Source: Parerythrobacter_A sp963799315 (GTDB taxonomy: Bacteria > Pseudomonadota > Alphaproteobacteria > Sphingomonadales > Sphingomonadaceae). From it: 64,000 nucleotides of DNA. Under the pieces are notes generated by a model. The model searched no databases. It saw only the letters and a list, made by a program, of their open reading frames with translations, and was not told the DNA's origin. Both the position numbers and the translations under genes were made by a program. Positions 26,627-35,428 of the stretch are shown one piece after another (position 1 is the stretch's first letter; each line of letters opens with the position of its first letter). The stretch covers positions 186,001 through 250,000 of the forward strand of contig CAWCWP010000001.1 of NCBI GenBank assembly GCA_963799315.1. The letters are read 5' to 3'.

Positions 26627-28877
26627 CGGTGGCTTCCGCAGCCGCTTGCGATTTTTGCGAGCGCGACCCGTAGCTGTAATCATAAGCGTAACCGTAGCCG
26701 TATTCGGCGTTCTTTTCGTCGAACTTGGTCATCACCGAACCGATCAATGGCGCGTTCGCGGCACGCAGGCGGTCGAGCGCAGTTTGCAGCCCGCGCACGG
26801 AAACCGCGCCCGTTTCCACAACGAACAGGACGGCTTCGACGGTGCGGCTGACAAGCGGCGCATCTGCAAGGCCGATAACCGGGGCGGAATCGACTATAAT
26901 GTGATCGTAATCACCCTCCAGCTTGCGAAGCAGCATTGCAAGACGGTCCGAACTCAGCAGTTCCGCAGCACTTGGAACAGTAGGCCCGGTAGCAATGAAA
27001 TCGAAGCCGAACTCTGTATCCTGAACCAGTCCGGCGACATCGTCGTCCCCAGCCAGATAGTTGCTGACGCCCCGGTCGCGCCCAAGACCGAGATAGGAAT
27101 GAATCGACGGATTTCGCAGATCGCAATCGATCAGGATCACCCGCTTGCCGACGCGACTGAATACATTGGCCAGTGCCAGCGCCGTGGTACTTTTACCCTC
27201 CGCCGGTTGCGAGCTTACGACCATTAGCGAGCGTGGCACACCATGCTGTGTGGTGAATGCCAGACTCGACCGGATCGCCAGATATGCTTCGGACAAATCC
27301 GATTTCGGGTCGGATATCTCGGCCGAGATATCGATGTCGTCATCCGCCTTGGGCACGCTGCCGAGAAGCGGGATGCCCAGCAAATCTGCGGCGCGGGTCG
27401 GGTCGGTCAGACCTTCACGGGTTTGTTCGAGGATAAATACCAGCGCCAGCGCGCCTACCAGCCCGGCGGCAACTGCCAGCAACAAGTTGACGAACAGGTT
27501 CGGCGACGAGGGTTTGCCCGGCGGCTGGGCTGCATCGATAATCGCGATATTGTTTGCCGACACGCCAGCAACCCCGATCTCCTTGTAGCGTTGCAAGAGA
27601 GAATCATAAAGCTGGCGGTTGGTATCGGCCTCGCGCTGGAACGTGTTGTATTGAATGGATGCCCGTCGCTGACCCTGCACTCGGCCGGACAGCGTATCGA
27701 CTCTGGCCCGCAAGGCCTGCTCGCGCGCCGAAGCGGCTTGAAACTGCTCGCGCGTGTCACGGGATATGCGCGCTTCTTCCTTGGCAATCGCCCGATCCAG
27801 CTCATTCGTTTGTTGCTGCACCGCACGTGCAGCCGGATAGCCGGGTTCGAACTGAACCATAAGTTCTGCGTATTCCGCAGCGGAGATTGCACGCTGCTGG
27901 CGCAGGGTGGCCAAAGTGGCATTGGTCTTGGAACTGCCGCTCGACCGGGACAGAGCCTGCGCCTCGATACGGGCAGCGGTCGCAGTCTGAAGCTGGTCGT
28001 TCAGCTGTTCAAGACTGTCCGCAGCTAGCGTGCGTTCCCGGAACTGCGCGCTGCCACTGCCAGTGCTTGAGCTGTTACCGCCATCGATGGTCACGATGTT
28101 CTGCGCGGTGGCGAAATCGACCAGGGCACGTTCCGATTCCTGCACCTTGTCGCGCAATTCGCCGAGCCGTCGTTCGAGGAACGTCCGTGCTTCTGTTGTG
28201 GAATCGAACTTGCGCGCGATGGATTGCGCGATGAATTCGTTGGCCCATGTATTGGCAATTCGGGACGACATGCCCGGATTGAAGGACGAGTATTCGATCT
28301 CGATCAGCGACGAACCGCGAATGGGTGAAATTGTCACATTATCGAGCAGCAGTTCAACCGCCGCGCTTTGTCGCGGGCCGTTATTATTGCCGATACGGCG
28401 GGCTGTTGGCGCATCGGCATCGTCGAATACGGCAGGATCGACGCCATGCGCTTCCCAGAAATCGGCGAGGGTATCCAGCTTCATGTTGGACACCACGCGT
28501 TCTGCCAGCGATCGCGCCTCCAGAAGCGAATATTGCGTCTGGTAAAATTCCTGGTCACGCCCGGCTTCCGATGAATCCACACCCTGCACGCTGGTGATGT
28601 TTTTCTGGTCGCGGCTGACTTCGATCTGGGTGGATGCGGTATAAACCGGCCGCATGAGCAGCGTTGCCACCAGGGCCAGCATGACAGCGCCCACCACGAC
28701 GGCCGCGATCCACCATTTGCGGCGGCGGATGATATGCAGGTATTCGACAACGACCGGCTTTATCGCGTTGCTGTCTGCGTAAGGAGATGTGCCTTCGACA
28801 CGGGCTGGCTGGAGCGGGCGCAGTTCGTCGGGAAGGTCGCTCCGCATCGCTGCCATCATTGCGTCGTTCGAAGTCAC
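26619..28877 (-). CDS. Wzc-type polysaccharide co-polymerase and tyrosine autokinase (copy 2)
   Basis: 752 residues, intact. Membrane segments at about 55-75 and 460-482 flank a coiled-coil periplasmic region. Kinase motifs: Walker A with GKST at 561-564, Walker A' ILIDCD at about 581-586, Walker B IIVD at about 660-663. A C-terminal tyrosine cluster (EYGYGYAYDYSYG) is the expected autophosphorylation site. The start is GTG at 28877 or the ATG six codons later. It lies 14 bases after the Wza-like gene. It is paralogous to 499-2700 across the whole length, yet the two differ enough to be functionally separate export controllers. Confidence 0.93.
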   Translation of the reverse strand: MTSNDAMMAAMRSDLPDELRPLQPARVEGTSPYADSNAIKPVVVEYLHIIRRRKWWIAAVVVGAVMLALVATLLMRPVYTASTQIEVSRDQKNITSVQGVDSSEAGRDQEFYQTQYSLLEARSLAERVVSNMKLDTLADFWEAHGVDPAVFDDADAPTARRIGNNNGPRQSAAVELLLDNVTISPIRGSSLIEIEYSSFNPGMSSRIANTWANEFIAQSIARKFDSTTEARTFLERRLGELRDKVQESERALVDFATAQNIVTIDGGNSSSTGSGSAQFRERTLAADSLEQLNDQLQTATAARIEAQALSRSSGSSKTNATLATLRQQRAISAAEYAELMVQFEPGYPAARAVQQQTNELDRAIAKEEARISRDTREQFQAASAREQALRARVDTLSGRVQGQRRASIQYNTFQREADTNRQLYDSLLQRYKEIGVAGVSANNIAIIDAAQPPGKPSSPNLFVNLLLAVAAGLVGALALVFILEQTREGLTDPTRAADLLGIPLLGSVPKADDDIDISAEISDPKSDLSEAYLAIRSSLAFTTQHGVPRSLMVVSSQPAEGKSTTALALANVFSRVGKRVILIDCDLRNPSIHSYLGLGRDRGVSNYLAGDDDVAGLVQDTEFGFDFIATGPTVPSAAELLSSDRLAMLLRKLEGDYDHIIVDSAPVIGLADAPLVSRTVEAVLFVVETGAVSVRGLQTALDRLRAANAPLIGSVMTKFDEKNAEYGYGYAYDYSYGSRSQKSQAAAEATGA

Positions 28878-28891
28878 TACTCGGTTCCGGT

Positions 28892-29614
28892 TCAGTTTGA
28901 CTGAAGAATGGCGATAATGGGCGCGACCAACAGCGGTGCTGCGGCAAGAACATCGCGGAACAGACGGCGCGATGTGGAGTCGCCAACGATGACGACGTCG
29001 CCCGCGAACATTTCCGGATCGTTATAGACCCCGCGACGGATCGCGCCCAGATTGTATAGCGCAGCATAGCGTTGCCCGCCTGAATTCCGGAATACCACGA
29101 TATCGTCCAGCTTGGCGAATTCGGTCGTGCCTTGCGCCGTTGCTACCGCCTGCATGAGGGTGAGTTTGCCCACGACCGGATACAGCCCCGGTTTCGTGAC
29201 TTGCCCGTCGATTGTAATGACCTGACTGACTGTCTTGGTCAGGTTCACCGAGACTTGCGGATTGCGGATAAAGTTCTCGGTCAGCCGCCGTTCAAGCTCG
29301 GCTTCCACTTCGCCGGGCGTCTTGCCTGCAACCGGGATGCTGCCGACCAGCGGAAAGGACACGTTGCCGGCCGCATCGACCTGAACCTCCTGCGCGGACA
29401 GATCCGCGATTCCGAAGACACTGATCGTCAACTCATCGAAAGGGCCGACAAGATAGGGGCGGCTCTGCTGCGCCTGATCTTCGCGTAGCGGCACGGGCAA
29501 GGCGGTCTGGTCCGTCACTTGCAGATTCGCGTTCGTCTGCAACGGCACGGTTTTGGCGGCACATCCGGATAGAACGAGACCGAACGCAACGAGCAGGATG
29601 ATAAATGGGTTCAT
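28892..29614 (-). CDS. Wza/GumB-family polysaccharide export lipoprotein (copy 2)
   Basis: 240 residues from the ATG at 29614; an in-frame start at 29689 would add 25 residues ahead of the signal peptide. The signal ends in VLSGC (Cys about 18), predicting a lipoprotein. A polysaccharide-export domain (YLVGPFDELTISVFG onward, about 55-135) is followed by one SLBB-like unit (ITIDGQVTKPGLYPV onward). It would form the outer-membrane exit for the glycan built by this operon and partner the Wzc at 26619-28877. It is clearly homologous to 2713-3414. Confidence 0.92.
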   Translation of the reverse strand: MNPFIILLVAFGLVLSGCAAKTVPLQTNANLQVTDQTALPVPLREDQAQQSRPYLVGPFDELTISVFGIADLSAQEVQVDAAGNVSFPLVGSIPVAGKTPGEVEAELERRLTENFIRNPQVSVNLTKTVSQVITIDGQVTKPGLYPVVGKLTLMQAVATAQGTTEFAKLDDIVVFRNSGGQRYAALYNLGAIRRGVYNDPEMFAGDVVIVGDSTSRRLFRDVLAAAPLLVAPIIAILQSN

Positions 29615-29685
29615 GGTCACTTTTTTGCTAAGAGGCAGGCCGATAACAGCGGCGGCGGGATGTGCCAACCGGCAAACCACCCCGT

Positions 29686-31062
29686 TCATTCGTCCGACAG
29701 CTTGCCCGTCAGCTTGGTTCGTCCCGATACCGCCATTGCCACCGCCGCAGCCAATAGCGCGGCTAGCGCGGGAGTACGAAGGGGATAATCATAGAGGCTG
29801 GCTATCGCCAGTATCGCAATGATCGAAATGCCCAGCCGTGTAATGACCTTGTCCTGCGGCGTATTGCCAGCCGACAGGTTCCGGAAGGCCTTCAGGCCAA
29901 CCACGACTATACCGCACACGACAATCGCCAGCGCGGGCAATCCGCCGGTAAGGTAGATCTCCAGCCAGTCATTATGGGCGTGGTTGACGAAAGACGGCTG
30001 GAGCATTGCAGCGGGCTCGCCGGTCTGGAAAATCTCGACAAAAGTGCCGATGCCGCTGCCGATAGGTGCAAATTCGTTGGCCAGATCGGTAGTCACCGGC
30101 CAGATTTGCAACCGCATTTCGTCGTCCTCGCGTCCGACCCGCAGGACCCGCTCGAAGGCATTCGTTGCAGCAAACAGAGTGGTTAGCGTGACCAGTCCGA
30201 CGGCCGCCAGTCCGCCGAACACCAGACGCGGATCGACTATCACGCGGCGGCGGCGCTGTTGCGCAGTTGCGATGGGCGAACGGTAAACCCACCACGCCAG
30301 CCCCATGCACAGCAACGCCACGATAATCCCGGCGCGCGACTGGGTAGTCAGGATAACGGGTATCAACAGCAGGCCGATGCCCGCGCCCGCCCACTCGCGC
30401 AAACGAATGTTCTCCGCCGAAGCCGGTGCGAGCGCGAGAGCCGCAGCGAGTATCGGAAAACCCAGCGACAGGAAGATTGCGTGATGGTTGCGGTTGGCCA
30501 GCAAGCCGACGGCGCTGTCGGAATTGGTTACGCGATATGTGTAGAAAACATTGCCCGCGCCGCCGATGATCTGAAGCACGCCCATTGCCGCGCTGAGCGC
30601 GACGAAGCCGAGCAGCAGGTAAATCAACTTCGTTTTGACCGACCGGTCGCTGCCTAGCGTCAGGACCAGCACGGCGAGCGGCAGGCAGAGCGCGAAGGCA
30701 GCGTTTAGCGTACGCCAGGGGACGAGCGATATCGGCCGCCAGACATCAAGGCCGACGGCCACGTCGATCTGCATTGCAAGCTCGCGGCCGGGCAGCGATT
30801 GCCACAATCCTGGCGGAAGCGGAACGAGATGGATCAGAACCATGACGAACCATGCCAGAGCCACTACCAGGACAGCCCGGTTCCCCAACCAGTTTTGTTG
30901 CCATAACGCCGCGACGCTTACTGCCAGCACAAGCATGGAGAGCGGGCGAAGAAGCACGAGCGATGCGACATCGGCACGCGGGCTGCCCCCGAACACAAAG
31001 GCCGCACCGACCAGCATCAGCAGGCTGGCCTGCAACCAGTTGTTTCTGAACAACCGCATCAT
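29686..31062 (-). CDS. O-antigen ligase / polymerase family membrane protein (Wzy_C type, copy 2)
   Basis: 458 residues with about ten membrane segments. The periplasmic loop carries GSGIGTFVEIF and then AHNDWLEIYLTGG, the ligase signature. The start overlaps the dehydratase stop (ATGA at 31059-31062). It opens the second ligase-Wza-Wzc-anchored protein cassette. The operon also has a separate Wzy-like protein (11155-12540), so this gene may transfer the finished chain to an acceptor, but polymerase activity is equally compatible with the family. Confidence 0.85.
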   Translation of the reverse strand: MMRLFRNNWLQASLLMLVGAAFVFGGSPRADVASLVLLRPLSMLVLAVSVAALWQQNWLGNRAVLVVALAWFVMVLIHLVPLPPGLWQSLPGRELAMQIDVAVGLDVWRPISLVPWRTLNAAFALCLPLAVLVLTLGSDRSVKTKLIYLLLGFVALSAAMGVLQIIGGAGNVFYTYRVTNSDSAVGLLANRNHHAIFLSLGFPILAAALALAPASAENIRLREWAGAGIGLLLIPVILTTQSRAGIIVALLCMGLAWWVYRSPIATAQQRRRRVIVDPRLVFGGLAAVGLVTLTTLFAATNAFERVLRVGREDDEMRLQIWPVTTDLANEFAPIGSGIGTFVEIFQTGEPAAMLQPSFVNHAHNDWLEIYLTGGLPALAIVVCGIVVVGLKAFRNLSAGNTPQDKVITRLGISIIAILAIASLYDYPLRTPALAALLAAAVAMAVSGRTKLTGKLSDE

Positions 31063-33118
31063 TCGCTTATTCCGTTTGCTGTCCTGTTCGCGCCGGGCTT
31101 CGGCGTTGCCAGGGTCGGTACCAGTTCTGCCAGAAGAGTACGACAGCCCACCGCGTCGTTCCGGGTGATGGCAGCATCGAGCCGTTCGATGGCCAGCATC
31201 AGCGGGCCGTATTTCACGAAGTCTTCGCGCGCACGCATGATGCGTTCATGCCCGGTGGGCAGGGCATTGTCGCCGATCAAAAGTTCCTCGTAGAGCTTTT
31301 CTCCCGGACGCAGGCCGGTTTCGATGATGGAGAGGTCGCCCTCGTTTCCGTTTTCCTGCACCGTCAGCCCGGCAAGGCGCACCATCGAATGTGCCAGATC
31401 CCAGATTCGCACCGGTTCGCCCATATCGAGGACGAACACCTCGCCTCCGTCGGCCATGCCGGCGGCCTGGATGACAAGCTGCGCCGCTTCCGGAATGGTC
31501 ATGAAATAGCGGGTGACATCGCGATGGGTGACAGTAACCGGACCGCCTTCGGCAATCTGCTGGCGGAAATGCGGAACGACGGACCCGCTCGAACCAAGAA
31601 CGTTGCCGAACCGCACCATCGAATAGATGGTGACAGGGGACAAATCGCCGGGCCGCTCGCTCGCGCCTTGTCCACGATGGCTTGCAGCAGCATTTCGCAT
31701 ACACGCTTGGTTGCGCCCATCACATTGGGTGGACGCACCGCCTTGTCTGTCGATATGAGAGTGAAGCATTCGGCGCCCGTGGCATTTGCCGCAAGTGCGC
31801 AATTCATCGTGCCGATGATGTTGTTCTGCACGCCCGCCAGCACATTGGCCTCGACCAACGGGACATGCTTGTAGGCGGCGGCATGGAAGATTGTCTGCGG
31901 CAACATCTCGCCAAAGAGGCGGGCGACGGCGTCGCGGTCGGTGACATTGACCAACCGGCTGACCAGCGAGCCACGTTGTCCGGCAGGAAGCGACGCGACA
32001 ATTTTCTCCAACTCCATGCCGATGGTGAAGAGAGCGAATTCATTGGCATCCGCCAGCACGAGTTCGGCGGGCTTTAAACGGATGACCTGCCGACAAAGCT
32101 CGCTGCCGATAGATCCGCCCGCTCCGGTAACAAGCACCCGCTTTCCCGTAATCGTCCTGGATAGCAGATCCGGCACCGGCGCGACGGCGGACCGGCCCAG
32201 CAGGTCTTCCACCTCGATGGTGCGCAAATCGCTCATGGTGACCTTGCCCTCGATCAGCTCGCGCATCGGCGGCAGGGCCTGAACCTCGACCGGATGGTCG
32301 ACCAGCGCTTCGATGATCTCGCGCTTGCGACGGCGGGTTATACCGCTCATTGCGAGCAGGATATGGGTAGCTCCCGACCGTTCGATTGCGTCGCCCGCAT
32401 CGTCGGAATGCCACACACGCCGGCCATTGAGGCGCTGCCCTCTTTTCGTCGCGTCGTCATCGACATAGCCGACCAGGCGCATGCCCTGTTCCGCCGATAG
32501 CGACGCCGCCAGTCGCTGGCCCAGCGATCCTGCACCGTAGATCAGCGTGCGACGTTCTTTCGTGCCGGCTGCCGGACGGGAATGGAACAGGTCGATCAGG
32601 ATATAGCGCCCGACGATCCGCGCCAGCGCCATGCCAAACAGGAACATCATCGGTCCCAATACGGCCATCGTGCGCGGTACACCCGGATATGTCAGGATCA
32701 TGTAGAAATAGATGAGCGGCACCATTGTCCCGCAGATGCCAACCGCAAGACTGACCAGCGCGCCGCGTCCGGTGTAGCGGAAAATTGCGCTATATATCTG
32801 CTGGAACCAGGCAACAGGATACCAGACGAGGAGCAGCGACAGCGTGAAGCGCACGACCGGCCAGTCGAACAGCCGCCATTCGCCCAGCCGCAATGAAAAG
32901 GCGAGCCAGATCGCAACCACGCAAATCACCGCATCTCCGGCAATGACCAGCCCGCGCTTAACGGGCCTCGGCCACAGGACGGCATGGCTTGCCAGTTCGA
33001 TTATCCAGGCCGCAAGGCGGTCCACGACCGCTTCGGAAAACCGCGAAACAGCCATGAACAGGGACTTGGCCGGCGCGGTGTTCGGTGCGGTGTTCGGTGA
33101 ATCGGGGCGTTGCGGCAT
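31059..33118 (-). CDS. membrane-bound nucleotide-sugar 4,6-dehydratase (CapD/WbpM/PglF family; frameshifted as written)
   Basis: Corrected length 686 residues from the ATG at 33118, three bases after the upstream stop. Four membrane segments (about 56-165), a first Rossmann-like domain (LIYGAGSLGQ, about 192-201), then the catalytic SDR domain with TGAGGSIGSE at 331-340, HAAAYKHVPLVE, ISTDKAVRPPNVMGATKR and RFGNVLGSSGSV. It converts UDP-GlcNAc to UDP-4-keto-6-deoxy-GlcNAc, the first step of the bacillosamine and legionaminic acid routes. The frame breaks at about 31652; one extra G in CCCGGCG restores KARASGPGDLSPVTIYS. It supplies the substrate of the CBS-aminotransferase in the same operon. 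Confidence 0.86.
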
Positions 33119-33120
33119 GG

Positions 33121-33682
33121 TCAATGCGTTATGCCCTTGTGGCTGAACACGTATGATACGGTCCCTAAAAGAATGCGGATGTCGAATGCCAGCGACCTGC
33201 GTTCCAGATATACCTGTTCCAGCGCCACTTTTTCGGGGAGCGGCAGAGCATCGCGCCCGTTGATCTGCGCCCAGCCGGTGATACCGGGGCGCAAGGCATC
33301 GACACCGGCATCTTTGCGCAAGGCCATGAGATCCTGCTGGTTGAACAGGGCGGGGCGCGGCCCGACCAGCGCCATGTCGCCTACCAGCACGCTCCAGAAT
33401 TGCGGCAGTTCGTCGATGCTGGTCCGGCGCAGGAACGCGCCGACACGGGTCACGCTGGCTTTGCCGTCCGGCATGAGGTGCGTGGGCAATTGCGGTGTCC
33501 CGACCCGCATGGTGCGAAACTTCGGCATGGCGAACAGGCGGGCACTGGCACCGAACCTGCGCGACCAGAACAATGCAGGTCCGCGCGAGTTCGAGCCGGA
33601 CGATCAGCGCCACCAGCACAAGGACGGGCGACAGCAGCAACAGCGCGAAGACACTGACGCATATATCCAGCATCCGGCTCAT
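33121..33682 (-). CDS. initiating undecaprenyl-phosphate sugar phosphotransferase (PglC/WcaJ family; frameshifted as written)
   Basis: Corrected length 187 residues, the size of the single-domain PglC-type enzymes. An N-terminal re-entrant membrane helix (MLDICVSVFALLLLSPVLVLVALIVRLE) is followed by FRTMRVG, FLRRTSIDELPQFWSVLVGDMALVGPRPAL and PGITGWAQINGRD, the family core with the catalytic Asp-Glu pair in SIDELPQ. It links the first sugar phosphate to undecaprenyl phosphate and starts the repeat unit. The frame breaks at about 33588; one more base in CGCGCGG restores LARGPALFWSRR. It overlaps the epimerase gene by 4 bases. The first sugar may be diacetamido-bacillosamine or a GlcNAc/GalNAc type. 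Confidence 0.85.
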
Positions 33683-34614
33683 GCGGCGGCCTCGCCGATG
33701 GTCCGTCGCAGGCCGGTATCGAAATCGACAGGCGGGTGCCAGTCGAGGGTTTCGGCAAAGCGCGCGCCATCGAACGCCGCGTTGGCCAGCAGGCTGTCGG
33801 ATCGGTTGCCGAGCATGATACGTGCGGCGAGGCGGGTCGGCGTTTCGGGAAAGCCGAAGGATCGCAGACCGTGACCATGAAGCCGAAGCAGGCGGGAATA
33901 CAGATCGTGACTCGATACCGGCGCGCTATCCGTCACGATATACGCGCCCGAATCACCTCGCTCGAGTGCCGCAGCCGCAGCGGAAGCGATATTGCCGACA
34001 AATGCGAAACTGCGTCGGTTGGCTATCCGGGCGAGCGGAAGCGGAACGCCGCGCCGGGCGAAGCGGTTTAACAGCGCGAACCATGCGCCTACGCCGGGTC
34101 CGTAGATTGCCGGCGGGCGAAGGGACAATACGGCGAAGTTATCGTCGGGAAGGGCGAGCAGGGCGTTGTCCGCTACCAGCTTGCTGACACCGTATGGCGA
34201 TGCCGGGCGCGGAGCAGTATCGTCGGTCACCGTTTCGCCGGGGCGGCTGGATGACGCCACAGCCGCTACCGAGCTGATTTGCACGAACCGGGCCACGCCC
34301 CTGTCCTTTGCGGCCCGCGCAAGCCGGACAGGAAGGGCAACATTGTCCGCCGTATAGCGGCGCGTTGCCTGGTCCGCAGCTTCACGCCGTGTAATATGGA
34401 CGCGTGCAGCGCAATTTACGACCGCATCGCAGCCCGATACTACCGCATCGAGATCCGCCGTGCCCAGGTCTCCCACCGTAACGGTCTCTTCCACAAGAGA
34501 CGAGCGGGTGCCGCACCGGTTGATACCGCGCACCCGATGGCCATTTTGCGCAAGTTCCGCGCACACCGCTCGCCCTAGAAATCCGGCGCTTCCTGTTACC
34601 GCGATCAAGGACAT
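33679..34614 (-). CDS. NAD-dependent sugar epimerase (WbpV/WbpP-like), first gene of the long operon
   Basis: 311 residues from the ATG at 34614 (an upstream GTG at 34668 is less likely). The cofactor motif is TGSAGFLGRAV at 7-17, with the catalytic SPYGVSKLVAD Tyr and Lys. The region RPPAIYGPGVGAWFALLNRF resembles C4-epimerases or reductases that sit next to WcaJ/WbpL-type transferases in O-antigen clusters and supply the sugar for initiation. It overlaps the initiating transferase by 4 bases (ATGA). Upstream lie about 370 bases without a gene, so the operon promoter is expected there. Confidence 0.82.
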   Translation of the reverse strand: MSLIAVTGSAGFLGRAVCAELAQNGHRVRGINRCGTRSSLVEETVTVGDLGTADLDAVVSGCDAVVNCAARVHITRREAADQATRRYTADNVALPVRLARAAKDRGVARFVQISSVAAVASSSRPGETVTDDTAPRPASPYGVSKLVADNALLALPDDNFAVLSLRPPAIYGPGVGAWFALLNRFARRGVPLPLARIANRRSFAFVGNIASAAAAALERGDSGAYIVTDSAPVSSHDLYSRLLRLHGHGLRSFGFPETPTRLAARIMLGNRSDSLLANAAFDGARFAETLDWHPPVDFDTGLRRTIGEAAA

Positions 34615-34985
34615 TGCTGTAGTCTTCTTCGCAGGCTGACGAGGTGATGAGCCAAACGCCTTAAACACAAGGCAAAGCGTTTGCGAGCGCTGTAAGGCAC
34701 GGTCGGGCTGTTATTCAAAGATCGCAGCAACCGGCATTGTGTATCTGTGACGCATGGTTGCAGGCTCTGTCTGCATGTCAAAAGGCGCCTTATGGTCAAG
34801 GCCGTTTGTACAAATTCAGGCCAGCCGCGCACGATTTGTGTACAGGAAGCGTAGTGGGCGCAGCGTTTAGAGCCGGTTGGCTGTCCGGATAATGGAAGCC
34901 CCCAGGCCGGAGATCATGCCATCAAGCCCCGACATTTGCCGGATATAAACAAGGCGACGTTGCCTCGCGGTTACTATTTGCACAC
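34615..34985. other. gene-free leader region upstream of the long polysaccharide operon
   Basis: About 370 bases between the epimerase start and the terminator of the small acidic-tail gene. It holds no convincing coding frame. A minus-strand TTGACA (34781-34776) has no good -10 partner at 17 bases, so I do not call a promoter. A 10-bp perfect palindrome TTTGTACAAA (34805-34814) and a related TTTGTGTACA (34835-34844) stand out and are listed separately. The operon's control signals are most likely here. Confidence 0.5.
34805..34844. promoter_or_regulatory. possible operator: TTTGTACAAA palindrome with a second TGTACA half
   Basis: TTTGTACAAA at 34805-34814 is perfectly self-complementary. 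Thirty bases on, TTTGTGTACA (34835-34844) repeats the TTTGT and TGTACA elements. The spacing is close to three helical turns. It lies about 200 bases upstream of the first gene of the long operon. Binding by a regulator is a guess; chance occurrence of a 10-bp palindrome in 370 bases is possible. Confidence 0.3.
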
Positions 34986-35018
34986 AAAAAAGGGGCCGGC
35001 GATGCCGACCCCTTTTCC
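34986..35018 (-). terminator. rho-independent terminator of the acidic-tail protein gene
   Basis: On the minus strand the stem GGAAAAGGGGTCGGC, loop ATC, and GCCGGCCCCTTTTTT form a 13-pair hairpin with one G-U wobble, ending in six U residues. It lies 17 bases after the stop of 35036-35266. The plus strand also has A and T runs around the stem, so it may work in both directions. It separates the small gene from the long operon and mirrors the hairpin at 4770-4806 behind the other small gene. Confidence 0.88.
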
Positions 35019-35035
35019 ATATTCATCGAAGCGAA

Positions 35036-35266
35036 TCAGACGCTGATCGTGTCGTCGTCGTCATCACCGTCTGCGATCAGCACGATGCCGACAATCACAG
35101 CAGCAGCGGCCAGAAGGCCGAGGATGATGCCGCTGCCTTCGCCTTCGCCACCAAGGGCGTCTTCTTGTGCTGTCACAACCGGACGTTCGGCTGCGGTGGC
35201 GGCAGTTGCGGCGATAGGCGCGAAGGCCATCGATGCGGCGGCTGCCGAAATGAGAATCTTCTTCAT
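35036..35266 (-). CDS. small exported protein with one membrane segment and Asp-rich tail (copy 2)
   Basis: 76 residues from the ATG at 35266 with GGAG about 8 bases upstream; the longer frame to 35821 is only a shadow of the protease gene. Layout: signal peptide MKKILISAAAASMAFA...ATAATA, a Gly/Glu linker, a hydrophobic segment (about 47-66, IILGLLAAAAVIVGIVLIA) and the acidic end DGDDDDDTISV. The membrane segment plus tail closely match 4858-5142 (GIVLL-D-DDDDD against GIVLI-D-DDDDD). It has its own terminator. Family and function unknown; possible roles are a surface or inner-membrane accessory of the polysaccharide system. Confidence 0.82.
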   Translation of the reverse strand: MKKILISAAAASMAFAPIAATAATAAERPVVTAQEDALGGEGEGSGIILGLLAAAAVIVGIVLIADGDDDDDTISV

Positions 35267-35428
35267 GGGTAGGCTCCAGATATACGTATTGCGTTCAAGA
35301 CAGCCATCTAGTCGAAATCTCCACCAAGTCAATCCGTTTCGTCGGCTTGATAGAAAATCGGCCATCAGGCACATTGCGTTTGCGACACGGTTTCCCAATG
35401 CCGTCTGAATACAGAAAGGGCAATCGAT

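Noticed and set aside
34753..34781. Sigma-70 promoter for the long operon (TTGACA at 34781-34776)
   Set aside because: At 17 bases spacing the -10 would be ACCATG, too weak to call.
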